Below are positions 1 through 8,795 of a DNA stretch of 47,897 bases, piece by piece. The number at the start of each line of letters is the position of its first letter. Position 1 is the stretch's first letter. The DNA comes from Megasphaera sp. UBA1696. Its GTDB lineage: Bacteria; Bacillota; Negativicutes; Veillonellales; Megasphaeraceae. The notes under the pieces were generated by a model. That model was not told the origin of the DNA. It saw nothing but the letters and a program-made list of their open reading frames with translations, and searched no databases. A program made the position numbers and the translations under genes. The DNA is taken from positions 1 to 47,897 of the forward strand of contig DCJQ01000041.1 in the NCBI GenBank assembly GCA_002319965.1. Direction: 5' to 3'.

Positions 1-75
1 TAAACTGGTGGTTTTGATTTTTGATTGTGTAATGAGTTGTTTTTAATTTATTTCATAATCATAGGAGTGATGACC

Positions 76-1818
76 ATGGAACACGTAGAACATTATCAAA
101 AAGGTTATTTTATGCCGCCCGTCGTCGATATGTCTTGGACTCAGCGGGAATACCCGGAACAGGCACCCATCTGGTGCAGCGTCGACTTGCGCGACGGAAA
201 TCAGGCCCTTATCATCCCTATGAGTTTGGACGAAAAAGTTGAATTCTACAAGGTCCTGGTCGCCATGGGCTTTAAGGAAATCGAGGTCGGCTTCCCCGCA
301 GCATCGGAAACGGAATTCGAATTCCTGCGCTATTTAGTCGACCACGACCTCATTCCCGACGACGTCACCGTCCAGGTCCTGACCCAGGCCCGGGAACACA
401 TCATCCGCCGGACTTTTGAAGCCTTGAAAGGCGTTAAGCATGCCATCGTCCACGTCTACAACTCGACGTCCTTTGCCCAGCGCCAGCAGGTCTTCCATAA
501 ATCGAAGGAAGAGATCAAGCAGATTGCCGTCGAAGGGGCGGCCTTACTGAAAAAACTGACGGAAGAAGCCGGCGCCGACTATCGCTTCGAATATTCGCCG
601 GAAAGCTTTACCGGTACCGAACCGGAATATGCCCTCGACGTCTGCAACGCCGTCCTCGACGTTTGGCAGCCGACGGCAGACCGCAAGGCCATCATCAACT
701 TGCCGTCGACGGTGCAGATGTCCATGCCCCACGTCTTTGCCGCCCAAATCGCCTATATCTCGCAGAACCTGAAATACCGTGACAACGTCGTCTTGTCGGT
801 CCATCCCCACAACGACCGGGGGACGGGCGTTGCCGATGCTGAAATGGCCATCCTGGCCGGAGCCGACCGTGTCGAAGGGACCTTATTTGGCAACGGCGAA
901 CGGACGGGCAATGCCGATATCGTGACCATCGGCATGAACATGTACGCCTTGGGCGTCGATCCGGGCCTCGATTTTTCTCACATGACGGATCTCGTCGATA
1001 CGTATGAACGGGTGACCCGCATGGAAGTCCATCCCCGTCAGCCCTATGCCGGGAAGCTGGTCTTTGCCGCCTTCTCGGGATCTCATCAGGACGCCATTGC
1101 CAAAGGCATGCATTATCGGGCCGAACAGCATCAGCCATACTGGAACTGCCCCTACCTCTACATCGATCCCCACGATATCGGCCGTACTTACGACGCCGAC
1201 GTCATCCGCATCAACAGCCAGTCCGGCAAGGGCGGCATCGGCTTTATCATGGAGCAGCATTACGGGATTGCCATGCCCAAGAAGATGCGCGAAGATTTCA
1301 GTTACTTTGTCAAAGAAGTCTCCGACCACGCCCATCAGGAATTGAAGCCTCATGAAATTTACGACGTCTTCCGGAAACATTACCTCAATACGGAAACGCC
1401 GCTCACCGTCGAAGACTTTTCCCTGCAGAAGAAGGGCAATCGCTGGATCGGCACGGTCCTGGTCCGGGCCAATGGCGAAGAAATCGTTCTCCAAGGCGAC
1501 GGCAACGGCCAATTAAATGCCGTCAGCAACGCCATCTGTAAGGCTTACGGCATCGAGTTTGAAAACCTCGTCTACAGCGAACACGACCTCGACGGCGATT
1601 CCGATTCTCGGGGCATTGCCTACTTCGGCCTGACCGATAAAAAGGGGCGGACGACGTGGGGCGCCGGCATCGATACGGATACGATGACGGCATCGATTCG
1701 GGCCTTCGTGACGGCCGTCAATCGTATGGAAGGCATGGATCAGCGCGTTCGCTTTCGCCATTTCGCCTCGGCTCCCAAAGACGTAGCCGCCTTTAAAGCC
1801 GCTGCCAGTCAGCATTGA
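76..1818 (+). CDS. leuA: 2-isopropylmalate synthase
   Basis: Catalyses the first committed step of leucine synthesis, condensing acetyl-CoA with 2-oxoisovalerate in the cytoplasm. The 580-residue protein is the long form of the family. The N-terminal TIM barrel shows the DLRDGNQAL motif with a metal/substrate aspartate and the metal-binding HPHNDRGTG motif. The C-terminal ~130 residues match the LeuA allosteric dimer domain, the usual site of leucine feedback. The ATG at 76 is preferred because AGGAG at 63-67 sits 8 bases upstream; an in-frame ATG at 70 is too close and the TTG/GTG codons further up have no binding site. First gene of a leuA-leuC-leuD-leuB series. Its promoter is probably outside or at the very edge of the window. 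Confidence 0.95.
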   Translation: MEHVEHYQKGYFMPPVVDMSWTQREYPEQAPIWCSVDLRDGNQALIIPMSLDEKVEFYKVLVAMGFKEIEVGFPAASETEFEFLRYLVDHDLIPDDVTVQVLTQAREHIIRRTFEALKGVKHAIVHVYNSTSFAQRQQVFHKSKEEIKQIAVEGAALLKKLTEEAGADYRFEYSPESFTGTEPEYALDVCNAVLDVWQPTADRKAIINLPSTVQMSMPHVFAAQIAYISQNLKYRDNVVLSVHPHNDRGTGVADAEMAILAGADRVEGTLFGNGERTGNADIVTIGMNMYALGVDPGLDFSHMTDLVDTYERVTRMEVHPRQPYAGKLVFAAFSGSHQDAIAKGMHYRAEQHQPYWNCPYLYIDPHDIGRTYDADVIRINSQSGKGGIGFIMEQHYGIAMPKKMREDFSYFVKEVSDHAHQELKPHEIYDVFRKHYLNTETPLTVEDFSLQKKGNRWIGTVLVRANGEEIVLQGDGNGQLNAVSNAICKAYGIEFENLVYSEHDLDGDSDSRGIAYFGLTDKKGRTTWGAGIDTDTMTASIRAFVTAVNRMEGMDQRVRFRHFASAPKDVAAFKAAASQH

Positions 1819-1914
1819 TCATTTTTTTGAAGTATCATTTTTTTGAAAATTCATCCTTTTTTCGAAAGGGCAGCGTTTCCCGGAAAACAGGATTTTTAAG
1901 GAGTGGAATAGACT

Positions 1915-3174
1915 ATGGGAATGACCATGACCCAAAAGATTTTAGCTAAGCATGCCGGCGTGCCGGCCGTAGAGCCTGGCGACTTAATTATTTGTAACGT
2001 CGATATGGTACTGGCCAATGACATTACGGCGCCGCCGGCCATTGCCGAATTTAAGAAAATCGGCCGCCCCGTCTTCGATAAGACCAAGATTGCCTTAGTG
2101 CCCGATCATTTTACGCCCAATAAGGATATCAAATCGGCGGGTCTGGCTAAGATTGTCCGAGATTTCGTAAAAGAACACGCGATTGTCCATTACTTTGAAG
2201 TAGGCCGCGTCGGCATCGAACACGTCCTCCTGCCGGAACAAGGCATCGTCGGACCGGGCATGGTGACCATCGGCGCCGACTCCCATACCTGCACGTACGG
2301 CGCCTTGGGCGGCTTTTCGACAGGTGTCGGCTCGACGGACCTCGGCGTCGCCATGGCTACCGGTAAGGCTTGGTTTAAGGTTCCCGACGCCATTCAGGTT
2401 CGCTTGACCGGCGAAAAGCCGGAAGACATTACCGGGAAAGACGTCATGCTGACCCTCATCGGCATGATCGGCGTCGACGGCGCCCTCTATAAATCCTTGG
2501 AATTTACGGGACCCGGCGTAGCGTCTCTCGACATGACCGACCGCTTTACCATTGCCAACATGGCCATCGAAGGGGGCGCGAAAAACGGCATTTTCCCCGT
2601 CGATGAACAGACCATGGCCTATGAAAAAGGGCGTTTCCCCGACGGTTATGAAGCCGTTACGGCCGATGACGACGCTCATTACTGCCGGACCGTGGATATC
2701 GACTTGTCAAAATTACAGCCTGTCGTCGCCTTTCCGCATCTGCCGGAAAATACCAAGGTCGTCGGTACCTTTGGCGATATCAAAATCAATCAGGTCGTCA
2801 TCGGCTCCTGCACGAACGGCCGCTTAGAAGACCTGCGCATTGCCGCGGACATCTTCAAAGGCCGCAGCGTCCACCCCGACGTTCGCTGCATCGTCATTCC
2901 CGGCAGCCAATCGGTCTACATGGAGGCCATGAAAGCCGGCTATATTGAAACATTTATCACGGCAGGCTGCGCCGTGTCGACGCCGACCTGCGGGCCCTGC
3001 CTTGGCGGTTATATGGGTATCCTCGCCGCCGGTGAACGCTGTGTTTCGACGACGAACCGTAATTTCCGCGGCCGCATGGGCCACGTCGACAGTGAAGTCT
3101 ATCTGGCCGGTCCGCAGGTGGCGGCAGCCAGTGCTATTCTCGGTAAGATTGCCGCTCCCAAGGAGGTACGATAA
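1915..3174 (+). CDS. leuC: 3-isopropylmalate dehydratase large subunit
   Basis: With LeuD, isomerises 2-isopropylmalate to 3-isopropylmalate, the second step specific to leucine. The 419 residues have the length of the shorter bacterial/archaeal LeuC type. Three cysteines that would hold the 4Fe-4S cluster are visible: Cys299 in GSCTNG, and Cys359 and Cys362 in TCGPCLGG. AAGGAG at 1898-1903 supports the ATG at 1915; the next in-frame ATGs (1921, 1927) are possible alternatives. About 96 bases with several T-runs separate it from leuA and hold no recognisable feature. It is followed after one base by leuD. Confidence 0.95.
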   Translation: MGMTMTQKILAKHAGVPAVEPGDLIICNVDMVLANDITAPPAIAEFKKIGRPVFDKTKIALVPDHFTPNKDIKSAGLAKIVRDFVKEHAIVHYFEVGRVGIEHVLLPEQGIVGPGMVTIGADSHTCTYGALGGFSTGVGSTDLGVAMATGKAWFKVPDAIQVRLTGEKPEDITGKDVMLTLIGMIGVDGALYKSLEFTGPGVASLDMTDRFTIANMAIEGGAKNGIFPVDEQTMAYEKGRFPDGYEAVTADDDAHYCRTVDIDLSKLQPVVAFPHLPENTKVVGTFGDIKINQVVIGSCTNGRLEDLRIAADIFKGRSVHPDVRCIVIPGSQSVYMEAMKAGYIETFITAGCAVSTPTCGPCLGGYMGILAAGERCVSTTNRNFRGRMGHVDSEVYLAGPQVAAASAILGKIAAPKEVR

Positions 3175-3175
3175 G

Positions 3176-3673
3176 ATGGTTTTAGAAGGAAAAGTATGGC
3201 GCTACGGCGACAACATTGATACGGATGTCATTATTCCGGCCCGCTATTTAAATAGTTTTGACCCCAAGGAATTGGCGTCCCACTGCATGGTCGACATCGA
3301 CGAAACCTTTGCTGAAAACGTACAGAAAGGGGACATCATGGTCGGCGGCCACAATTTCGGCTGCGGCTCGTCGCGGGAACACGCGCCCATTGCCATTAAA
3401 GCCTCGGGCATTCCGGTCATCATCGCTGCCAGCTTTGCCCGCATCTTTTACCGCAACGCCATCAACGTCGGCCTGCCGGTCCTTGAAATCGGCGATGCCG
3501 TAAATTCGATCAAGGCCGGTGACGTCGTCAACGTCGACTTAGAAAAGGGGACCATCGTCGATCAGACGACGGGCGATACCTTTCAGGCGCGGCCCTTGCC
3601 GGGCTTCGTTCAAGACATTGCCGCAGCCGGCGGCTTAATCAATTATATCAAGGGGGCAAAGGCTCATGAGTAA
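3176..3673 (+). CDS. leuD: 3-isopropylmalate dehydratase small subunit
   Basis: Small swivelling-domain subunit that completes the LeuCD isomerase active site. The 165-residue protein opens with the family's VWRYGDNIDTDVIIPARYL region and carries the GHNFGCGSSREHAP motif that contacts the substrate. The ATG at 3176 starts one base after the leuC stop, with AAGGAGG at 3160-3166 inside the end of leuC. Translational coupling with leuC is therefore likely, as expected for a 1:1 complex. An in-frame extension upstream reads through leuC sequence and is not believable. The end overlaps leuB by 8 bases. Confidence 0.95.
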   Translation: MVLEGKVWRYGDNIDTDVIIPARYLNSFDPKELASHCMVDIDETFAENVQKGDIMVGGHNFGCGSSREHAPIAIKASGIPVIIAASFARIFYRNAINVGLPVLEIGDAVNSIKAGDVVNVDLEKGTIVDQTTGDTFQARPLPGFVQDIAAAGGLINYIKGAKAHE

Positions 3674-4751
3674 ACACATCGTCGTCATCCCCGGCGACGG
3701 CATCGGGGAAGAAATTACGGCCAGCGCCGTGAAGGTGCTGCAAAAAGTAGACGAGGTCTGCCATTTAGGCCTGACCTTTGAACGACAGATGGCCGGCGGT
3801 ACGGCTTACGACGCCTGCGGCACGCCCCTTCCTAAGGAAACGGTGGAAGCGGCTAAAAAGGCCGACGCCATCCTCTTTGGCGCCGTCGGCGGCGATCAAT
3901 GGGACGACGTCGAACCGACCCTGCGGCCGGAACAAGCCGTCTTGGGCCTTCGAAAGGCCCTCGGCCTCTATGTCAATTTGCGGCCCGTCAAGGTTCCGCC
4001 GGTCTTAGCTGAATATTCTCCTTTAAAGGCCGATATCGTCACCGGAACCGACGTCCTCATCGTCCGCGAACTCGTCGGCGGCATCTATTTCGGCGACCGC
4101 TGCGAATCGGAAATTCACAACGGCGTCGAACGGGCCTGGGACCTTGAAAATTACAGCGTCCCTGAAGTAGAGCGTATCGGCACCTTTGCCATGAAGGCCG
4201 CCCAAGGCCGGCGGGGCAAGGTGACCTCTGTCGATAAGGCCAACGTCTTGGCTACGTCCCGCCTGTGGCGGCGTACTATGATCGATGTGGCCAAAGATTA
4301 TCCGTCGGTCGCTTTGAATCATTTTTACGTCGACAACTGCGCCATGCAGCTGGCCCTCAACCCGAAACAGTTCGACGTCATCGTCACGGGCAACCTCTTC
4401 GGTGATATCCTGAGTGACGAAGCGGCTGTCCTCGGCGGTTCCATCGGCATGATGCCGTCGGCGTCCATCGGCGAATTGACCAGTCTCTATGAACCGATCC
4501 ACGGCTCGGCGCCGGATATTGCAGGTCGCGGCATTGCCAATCCCTGTGCCACTATCTTGTCGGCGGCCATGCTGCTGCGTTATTCCTTCGGCGAAGAAGA
4601 AGGGGCGGCCCTCATCGAAGATGCCGTCGATGCTGCCTTGGAAGAAGGCTGGCGCACGGCCGACCTCTATAAAGAGGGTTTCAAAAAAGCCGATACCCAG
4701 ACCATGACCGATGCCGTCCTCAGCCACATCGGGACAACCATAAAAAAATAA
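3666..4751 (+). CDS. leuB: 3-isopropylmalate dehydrogenase
   Basis: NAD-dependent oxidative decarboxylation of 3-isopropylmalate to 2-oxoisocaproate, the penultimate step of leucine synthesis. The 361 residues fit the family. Visible motifs are the N-terminal VIPGDGIGEEI, the ELVGGIYFG region, DNCAMQL with catalytic-site residues, and GSAPDIAGRGIANP of the nucleotide-binding loop. The gene overlaps leuD by 8 bases, which argues for coupled translation in one leu operon. A hairpin terminator follows 46 bases after the stop, so the operon appears to end here. Confidence 0.95.
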   Translation: MSKHIVVIPGDGIGEEITASAVKVLQKVDEVCHLGLTFERQMAGGTAYDACGTPLPKETVEAAKKADAILFGAVGGDQWDDVEPTLRPEQAVLGLRKALGLYVNLRPVKVPPVLAEYSPLKADIVTGTDVLIVRELVGGIYFGDRCESEIHNGVERAWDLENYSVPEVERIGTFAMKAAQGRRGKVTSVDKANVLATSRLWRRTMIDVAKDYPSVALNHFYVDNCAMQLALNPKQFDVIVTGNLFGDILSDEAAVLGGSIGMMPSASIGELTSLYEPIHGSAPDIAGRGIANPCATILSAAMLLRYSFGEEEGAALIEDAVDAALEEGWRTADLYKEGFKKADTQTMTDAVLSHIGTTIKK

Positions 4752-4797
4752 TTTCTCCTTCCATCTTCTCTCCGTATCATACCATAGGAAGGAACGG

Positions 4798-4836
4798 AAA
4801 GGCAGTCTTTGCGACTCAGTTGCAAGGCTGTCTTTT
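4798..4836 (+). terminator. Rho-independent terminator of the leu operon
   Basis: The left arm AAAGGCAGTCTTTGCGAC pairs with GTTGCAAGGCTGTCTTT over about 17 pairs with one bulged T and a three-base loop. A T-run ends the stem. It lies between leuB and the topA promoter. Confidence 0.8.
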
Positions 4837-4940
4837 TAGCATGTTGGCGAAGGGATTGGAAAAGAGGGAGATTTGGCCTAAAGAAAGGGATTTCTTTACA
4901 AAGACATTACGCCATTATAATGTATATAAGGGGCCGGTGC

Positions 4941-4969
4941 TTGAAAGGTCGCGGCGAATAGTGTATTAT
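4941..4969 (+). promoter_or_regulatory. Sigma-A type promoter for topA
   Basis: TTGAAA (4941-4946) and TATTAT (4964-4969) are separated by 17 bases, close to the housekeeping consensus. Transcription would start near 4976, leaving a leader of about 57 bases before topA. Another TATAAT at about 4916 lacks a well-spaced -35. Confidence 0.65.
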
Positions 4970-5032
4970 GAGAAATAGTTTAAATAGATTTTTCACAATT
5001 TCGTGTACAGCGAGAGGCAGGATTAAAGATAG

Positions 5033-7312
5033 ATGTTAGAATTTCCCATTAAACGCACGATTATCATAGACGACTCAAAAAAGAAGAAGGGCCGCAAAAA
5101 GAAGGGTGACGGTGAAAAGACAGTCATCCGCGGCACGGTCAACCTTCCTAAGAAAGAGCCTCTGAAGAAGCTCGACAAGCTTCCGAAGAATGCCAAAAAT
5201 CTGGTCATCGTCGAATCGCCGGCGAAAGCCAAGACCATCGAACGGTTCCTCGGCAGCGGCTATAAGGTCATGGCCAGCCGCGGGCACCTGCGCGACTTGC
5301 CGCGCAACCAGTTCGGCGTCAATATCGAAGAAGGTTTCGTGCCGACCTATACCAATATGTGGGATAAGCGTAAACTCATCGACGACTTGCAGGAAGAATA
5401 CGTCCGTTCGAAAAAAGTCTTTCTGGCAACTGACCCGGACCGCGAAGGCGAAGCGATTTCCTGGCATTTGGCCCATTTGTTGGATATCGATCCCAAGGAC
5501 AAGTGCCGCATCATGTTCCACGAAATCACGAAAAAAGCGATTTTAGAAGCCATCAAGAAACCGGAACCGATTGACATCAAGAAGGTCGACGCCCAGCAGG
5601 CGCGGCGTATTTTGGACCGCATCGTGGGCTATAAATTGAGCCCCTTATTATGGAAAAAGGTCTGTAAGGGCCTCAGTGCCGGCCGCGTCCAGTCTGTTGC
5701 CGTCCGTTTAATTTGCGAACGAGAAGAAGCCATCAAGGCTTTCGTGCCGGAAGAATATTGGACCGTCAGCGGGACGTATCAGACGGAAGACGGTTTGACC
5801 CTTCCGACGGAACTGACGAAAATCGACGGTAAAAAAGCTGAAATCCAGCATGAAGACGAGGCCCAAACCATCGCTCACGATCTCAGTTGGGAAAGCCGCG
5901 GCGAGACCCGGGACCCCGATAAGATCGTCAAAGTCGAAAAACGCAAGCGTAAACGTCAGCCTCAACCGCCGTTTACGACGTCGACGATGCAGCAGGAATG
6001 CGTCGGTAAACTCAATTTTGGTGCCAAGAAGACGATGATGCTGGCCCAGCAGCTCTATGAAGGCCTCGATATGGGTGACCAGGGCCACGTCGGTCTCATC
6101 ACCTACATGCGTACCGACTCGGTCCGCATCAACGACGACATGGTCCAGGCGGCGCGGGATTTCATTACGGCCAACTACGGTGCCGAATACGTTCCTGAAA
6201 AGCCGCGGACCTATAAGACCAAGCAGTCCAGTCAGGATGCCCACGAAGCCATTCGCCCGACGTCTTTGGAATTGACGCCCTATAAGGTTTCGGACTTCCT
6301 GTCGCGGGACCAATTGCGCCTCTATACCTTGATTTGGAACCGTTTTTTGGCCAGCCAAATGGAATCGGTCGAAACGGAACACATGGCCATCGTCATTGAA
6401 AGCGGCAAGTACGAACTGCGGGCCGCCGGCTACAAGGTTCTCTTTAAAGGCTTTACGGAGCTCTATGAAGATGCCAAGAAGGATAAGACCTTGGCCGAAC
6501 TGCCCCATATTTCGGCCAATACCATCGTCCATAACAAGGCTGTAACGCCCCAGCAGCACTTTACCCAGCCGCCGGCACGCTACACCGAAGCCAGCCTGAT
6601 CAAGACTCTCGAAGAAAAGGGCATCGGCCGGCCGAGTACCTACGCGCCGATTATGGATACGATCCAAAACCGCAATTACGTTGAAAAGAAGGATAAGCAG
6701 TTCATCCCGACGGAGCTCGGCGTCATCATCGTCGACCTTCTAAAAAAATACTTTGCCCGCATCATCAACGTCAGCTTTACGGCCCATATGGAAGAATCCC
6801 TCGACGCCATCGAACAAGGCGACGATACGTATCCCCACGTCCTGCAGGAATTTTATGACATCTTTAAGCCTGAAATGGACGAGGCCGAAACGAAGATGGA
6901 AAAGGTCACCATTTCCGGTCAGGAATCGGGTCAGATCTGCGAAGTCTGCGGGTCGCCCATGGTCTATAAATTCGGCCGCTTCGGCAAATTCCTGGCCTGC
7001 TCCAACTTCCCGGAATGCCGCAACACCAAGGCCATCGTCGAAGATCTGGGCATTACCTGCCCGAAATGCGGCAAGGGGACGCTCATCAAGCGTAAGTCGA
7101 AGCGGGGCCGCGTCTTTTACGGCTGCAGCCAGTATCCGGACTGCGACTTCGTCCTCTGGAACCAGCCTGTCGACAAGAAATGTGACTTGTGCGGCAGCAT
7201 CATGATTGTCAAACATTATAAAAAAGGTCCTGACAAGCTCTTTTGCAGCAACGGGGACTGTGAAAACCATAAAAAAGGTGAGGTAGTGAGTCAACCACTC
7301 ACAGAAGAGTGA
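5033..7312 (+). CDS. topA: DNA topoisomerase I
   Basis: Type IA topoisomerase that relaxes negative supercoils. The Toprim core begins near residue 56 (NLVIVESPAKAKTIE). The catalytic tyrosine is about Tyr358 in ITYMRTDS. The C-terminus has three four-cysteine zinc modules (CEVC...C, CPKC...C, CDLC...C) from about residue 635. The 759-residue length includes an N-terminal extension of ~55 residues with a lysine-rich KKKKGRKKK stretch, which bacterial TopA usually lacks. The ATG at 5033 is the only ATG near the core. Its binding site is weak (GAGAGG, far upstream), so a start on a GTG/TTG nearer the core cannot be excluded. Its usual downstream partner trmFO is separated from it by a TnpB element. 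Confidence 0.95.
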   Translation: MLEFPIKRTIIIDDSKKKKGRKKKGDGEKTVIRGTVNLPKKEPLKKLDKLPKNAKNLVIVESPAKAKTIERFLGSGYKVMASRGHLRDLPRNQFGVNIEEGFVPTYTNMWDKRKLIDDLQEEYVRSKKVFLATDPDREGEAISWHLAHLLDIDPKDKCRIMFHEITKKAILEAIKKPEPIDIKKVDAQQARRILDRIVGYKLSPLLWKKVCKGLSAGRVQSVAVRLICEREEAIKAFVPEEYWTVSGTYQTEDGLTLPTELTKIDGKKAEIQHEDEAQTIAHDLSWESRGETRDPDKIVKVEKRKRKRQPQPPFTTSTMQQECVGKLNFGAKKTMMLAQQLYEGLDMGDQGHVGLITYMRTDSVRINDDMVQAARDFITANYGAEYVPEKPRTYKTKQSSQDAHEAIRPTSLELTPYKVSDFLSRDQLRLYTLIWNRFLASQMESVETEHMAIVIESGKYELRAAGYKVLFKGFTELYEDAKKDKTLAELPHISANTIVHNKAVTPQQHFTQPPARYTEASLIKTLEEKGIGRPSTYAPIMDTIQNRNYVEKKDKQFIPTELGVIIVDLLKKYFARIINVSFTAHMEESLDAIEQGDDTYPHVLQEFYDIFKPEMDEAETKMEKVTISGQESGQICEVCGSPMVYKFGRFGKFLACSNFPECRNTKAIVEDLGITCPKCGKGTLIKRKSKRGRVFYGCSQYPDCDFVLWNQPVDKKCDLCGSIMIVKHYKKGPDKLFCSNGDCENHKKGEVVSQPLTEE

Positions 7313-7317
7313 GCTTG

Positions 7318-7480
7318 TAAGTCAGAAAAACATAGGTAGTTGCGACATCCTAAAGATGCCTCCCTAATTCTGCCTACATCATCGGGCAGTTGACGATGCC
7401 CGTTTTGCCGGGGAGATTTACTCCGAGGCAGTTGTTATCCTCTCGTAACGAGGGTGATTGTCTCCGGAAATCCACATCGT
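7318..7480 (-). ncRNA. Candidate omega/right-end RNA of the TnpB element
   Basis: On the tnpB sense strand, the 3' end of the gene and ~100 bases beyond it are rich in hairpins. One is CGGGCA-loop-TGCCCG at 7384-7403; another is GCATC-TTTAG-GATG around 7352-7366. In TnpB systems this region is the guide-RNA scaffold, and the guide itself is read from DNA just beyond the element end, here the 3' end of topA. The position and hairpins are seen; the function is inferred from family knowledge. Confidence 0.45.
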
Positions 7481-8644
7481 ACCAAGATGCTGGATATTCA
7501 TAGCTCCGATACGGTCATCATTGGATTGGTATCCGCATTGACAGCGATACAGGTGTTGGTGAGGCTTACGGTTTTCCTTATGAACAGTAGCGCACTTCGG
7601 GCAACGCTGAGAGGTGTATTTGGCCGAGACTTTCAATACTTCCGAACAATTTTCGTGAGCCTTGTAGGTCAGATATTGCTCAAGCTGATAGAAAGGCCAG
7701 CTTCTCAGGTCGTAATTCTGTTTGGCAGTTTGGGAGAGATTTGATGCTTCAAAGCTGACACCCGTCAAATCTTCCAGCACAAACAGCGTATCTTTGCCGT
7801 ATTTCGTAACGAGTGTTTTAGAAATCCGATGATTTACATCAGACATCCAACGGTTCTCTCGTCCGGAAAGGGCTTTGAGTCTGCGCTTTGCAGATTTTGT
7901 GCCTTTGGATTGGAGCTGCTGTCTGACTTTGAGAAAGTTGTGTCGTTTGGCCGCAATTTTTCGCCCGGAAACAAATTCGGTTTTACCTTGTTCATCGTAA
8001 CTGACCGTCAGGAATCGCAAGCCACGGTCAATCCCGACAACGTGACGTACGTTCTCCCTCTGGAAAACTTCAACAGATTTGGTAACCGGAATATGCAGAT
8101 ACCACCGGCCTTTGAGTTCAACTAACTTTGCTGTGCCAAGAGTCCATGAGCCGTCCTGATATTTAGAAAATGACTTGCTTTTAAAGGTGCATTTTGTTCT
8201 TTTACCGAGTGTGTTGATAGACAGGCTTTGTCCGTTATCCACGAAGCTATAATCGCGATTGCGAACCAAATCCGCTTGCGGGCGCTTGAAGAAGATGGGT
8301 TTCCAAAGCCATTCGAGCGTCTTAGGGATATATTTCCGGTTGCCATCTTGGTCCTTGTATTTGTATGGCTTTTGGAAGAGCTGCTGCTTGACCGTCTTAT
8401 AGCGAGCCATAGTCGTCTTGATGGACGATTGTGCAAGCTGCGACTTTAAGCCAAACAACACACGAAGCTCGCAATATAGTTCTTTGTTGAGGCTTTGATA
8501 AGCCAAGTTGAATTGATTGTCGAAGATGTATTGCGACACAAAATTACAAGCCTGACGATAATGTTCCGTCATTTTGCGAAACATCATCTCTTGCTCTGGA
8601 GTAACATGGATATGAAGTTTTATGGTTTTTGTTAGGTCGGACAT
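7418..8644 (-). CDS. tnpB: TnpB RNA-guided nuclease / OrfB transposase-associated protein
   Basis: Family knowledge: TnpB is an RNA-guided DNA nuclease of IS200/IS605 elements and the ancestor of Cas12. The 408-residue protein looks complete. The RuvC triad is present: Asp206 in GIDRG, Glu291 in VLEDL and Asp377 in NDDRIGAMNI. A zinc ribbon (CPKC...CQCG) lies between the second and third residues. The ATG at 8644 follows GGTGAG by 5 bases; a GTG at 8653 is an alternative that adds three residues. Nothing is truncated, so the nuclease could be active. Its base composition is more AT-rich than the flanking genes, consistent with transfer. Confidence 0.9.
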   Translation of the reverse strand: MSDLTKTIKLHIHVTPEQEMMFRKMTEHYRQACNFVSQYIFDNQFNLAYQSLNKELYCELRVLFGLKSQLAQSSIKTTMARYKTVKQQLFQKPYKYKDQDGNRKYIPKTLEWLWKPIFFKRPQADLVRNRDYSFVDNGQSLSINTLGKRTKCTFKSKSFSKYQDGSWTLGTAKLVELKGRWYLHIPVTKSVEVFQRENVRHVVGIDRGLRFLTVSYDEQGKTEFVSGRKIAAKRHNFLKVRQQLQSKGTKSAKRRLKALSGRENRWMSDVNHRISKTLVTKYGKDTLFVLEDLTGVSFEASNLSQTAKQNYDLRSWPFYQLEQYLTYKAHENCSEVLKVSAKYTSQRCPKCATVHKENRKPHQHLYRCQCGYQSNDDRIGAMNIQHLGTMWISGDNHPRYERITTASE

Positions 8645-8666
8645 TTTTCTCACCGGCCTTTCTGAA

Positions 8667-8672
8667 ATTATA
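8667..8672 (-). promoter_or_regulatory. -10-like box upstream of tnpB
   Basis: On the minus strand TATAAT lies about 23 bases before the tnpB start. No convincing -35 hexamer stands 16-18 bases upstream, so this is only a possible promoter. Confidence 0.3.
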
Positions 8673-8739
8673 TGGTTTTCATCAATACCACCATATCATA
8701 CATTTTACTAAAACTATAGTATTTTAAGAAAGTGAGGTG

Positions 8740-8788
8740 ATGCGGGCGTTTCTCCCCGACCTAAGAGGTTGGCGTATCCTGCCCGCAT
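8740..8788. repeat. Imperfect palindrome before trmFO, probable element-end hairpin
   Basis: Outer arms ATGCGGGC (8740-8747) and GCCCGCAT (8781-8788) enclose a second stem CCGACCT/AGGTTGG (8756-8762/8766-8772) with a three-base loop. It fits the subterminal palindrome of an IS200/IS605-type left end, but it also forms the untranslated leader of trmFO, ending 7 bases before its start codon. Confidence 0.55.
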
Positions 8789-8795
8789 TATAATA

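Larger units (their letters stand above)
7313..8760 (-). mobile_element. TnpB-only insertion element (IS1341/IS605-like)
   Basis: A 1.2-kb minus-strand tnpB gene lies between topA and trmFO, which are normally adjacent. There is no TnpA (Y1 transposase) beside it, so this is the single-gene, IS1341-like form that would need TnpA supplied in trans. Hairpins at both sides (about 7330-7420 and 8740-8788) fit the subterminal structures of IS200/IS605 ends. Exact ends cannot be fixed without an empty site. The coordinates run from the topA stop to the first half of the right-hand hairpin and are approximate. Confidence 0.7.

Noticed and set aside
5708..6667. Long antisense open frame in topA (and similar ones in trmFO, leuA and mreC)
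   Set aside because: All lie wholly inside confident genes and show only complement-of-codon patterns.
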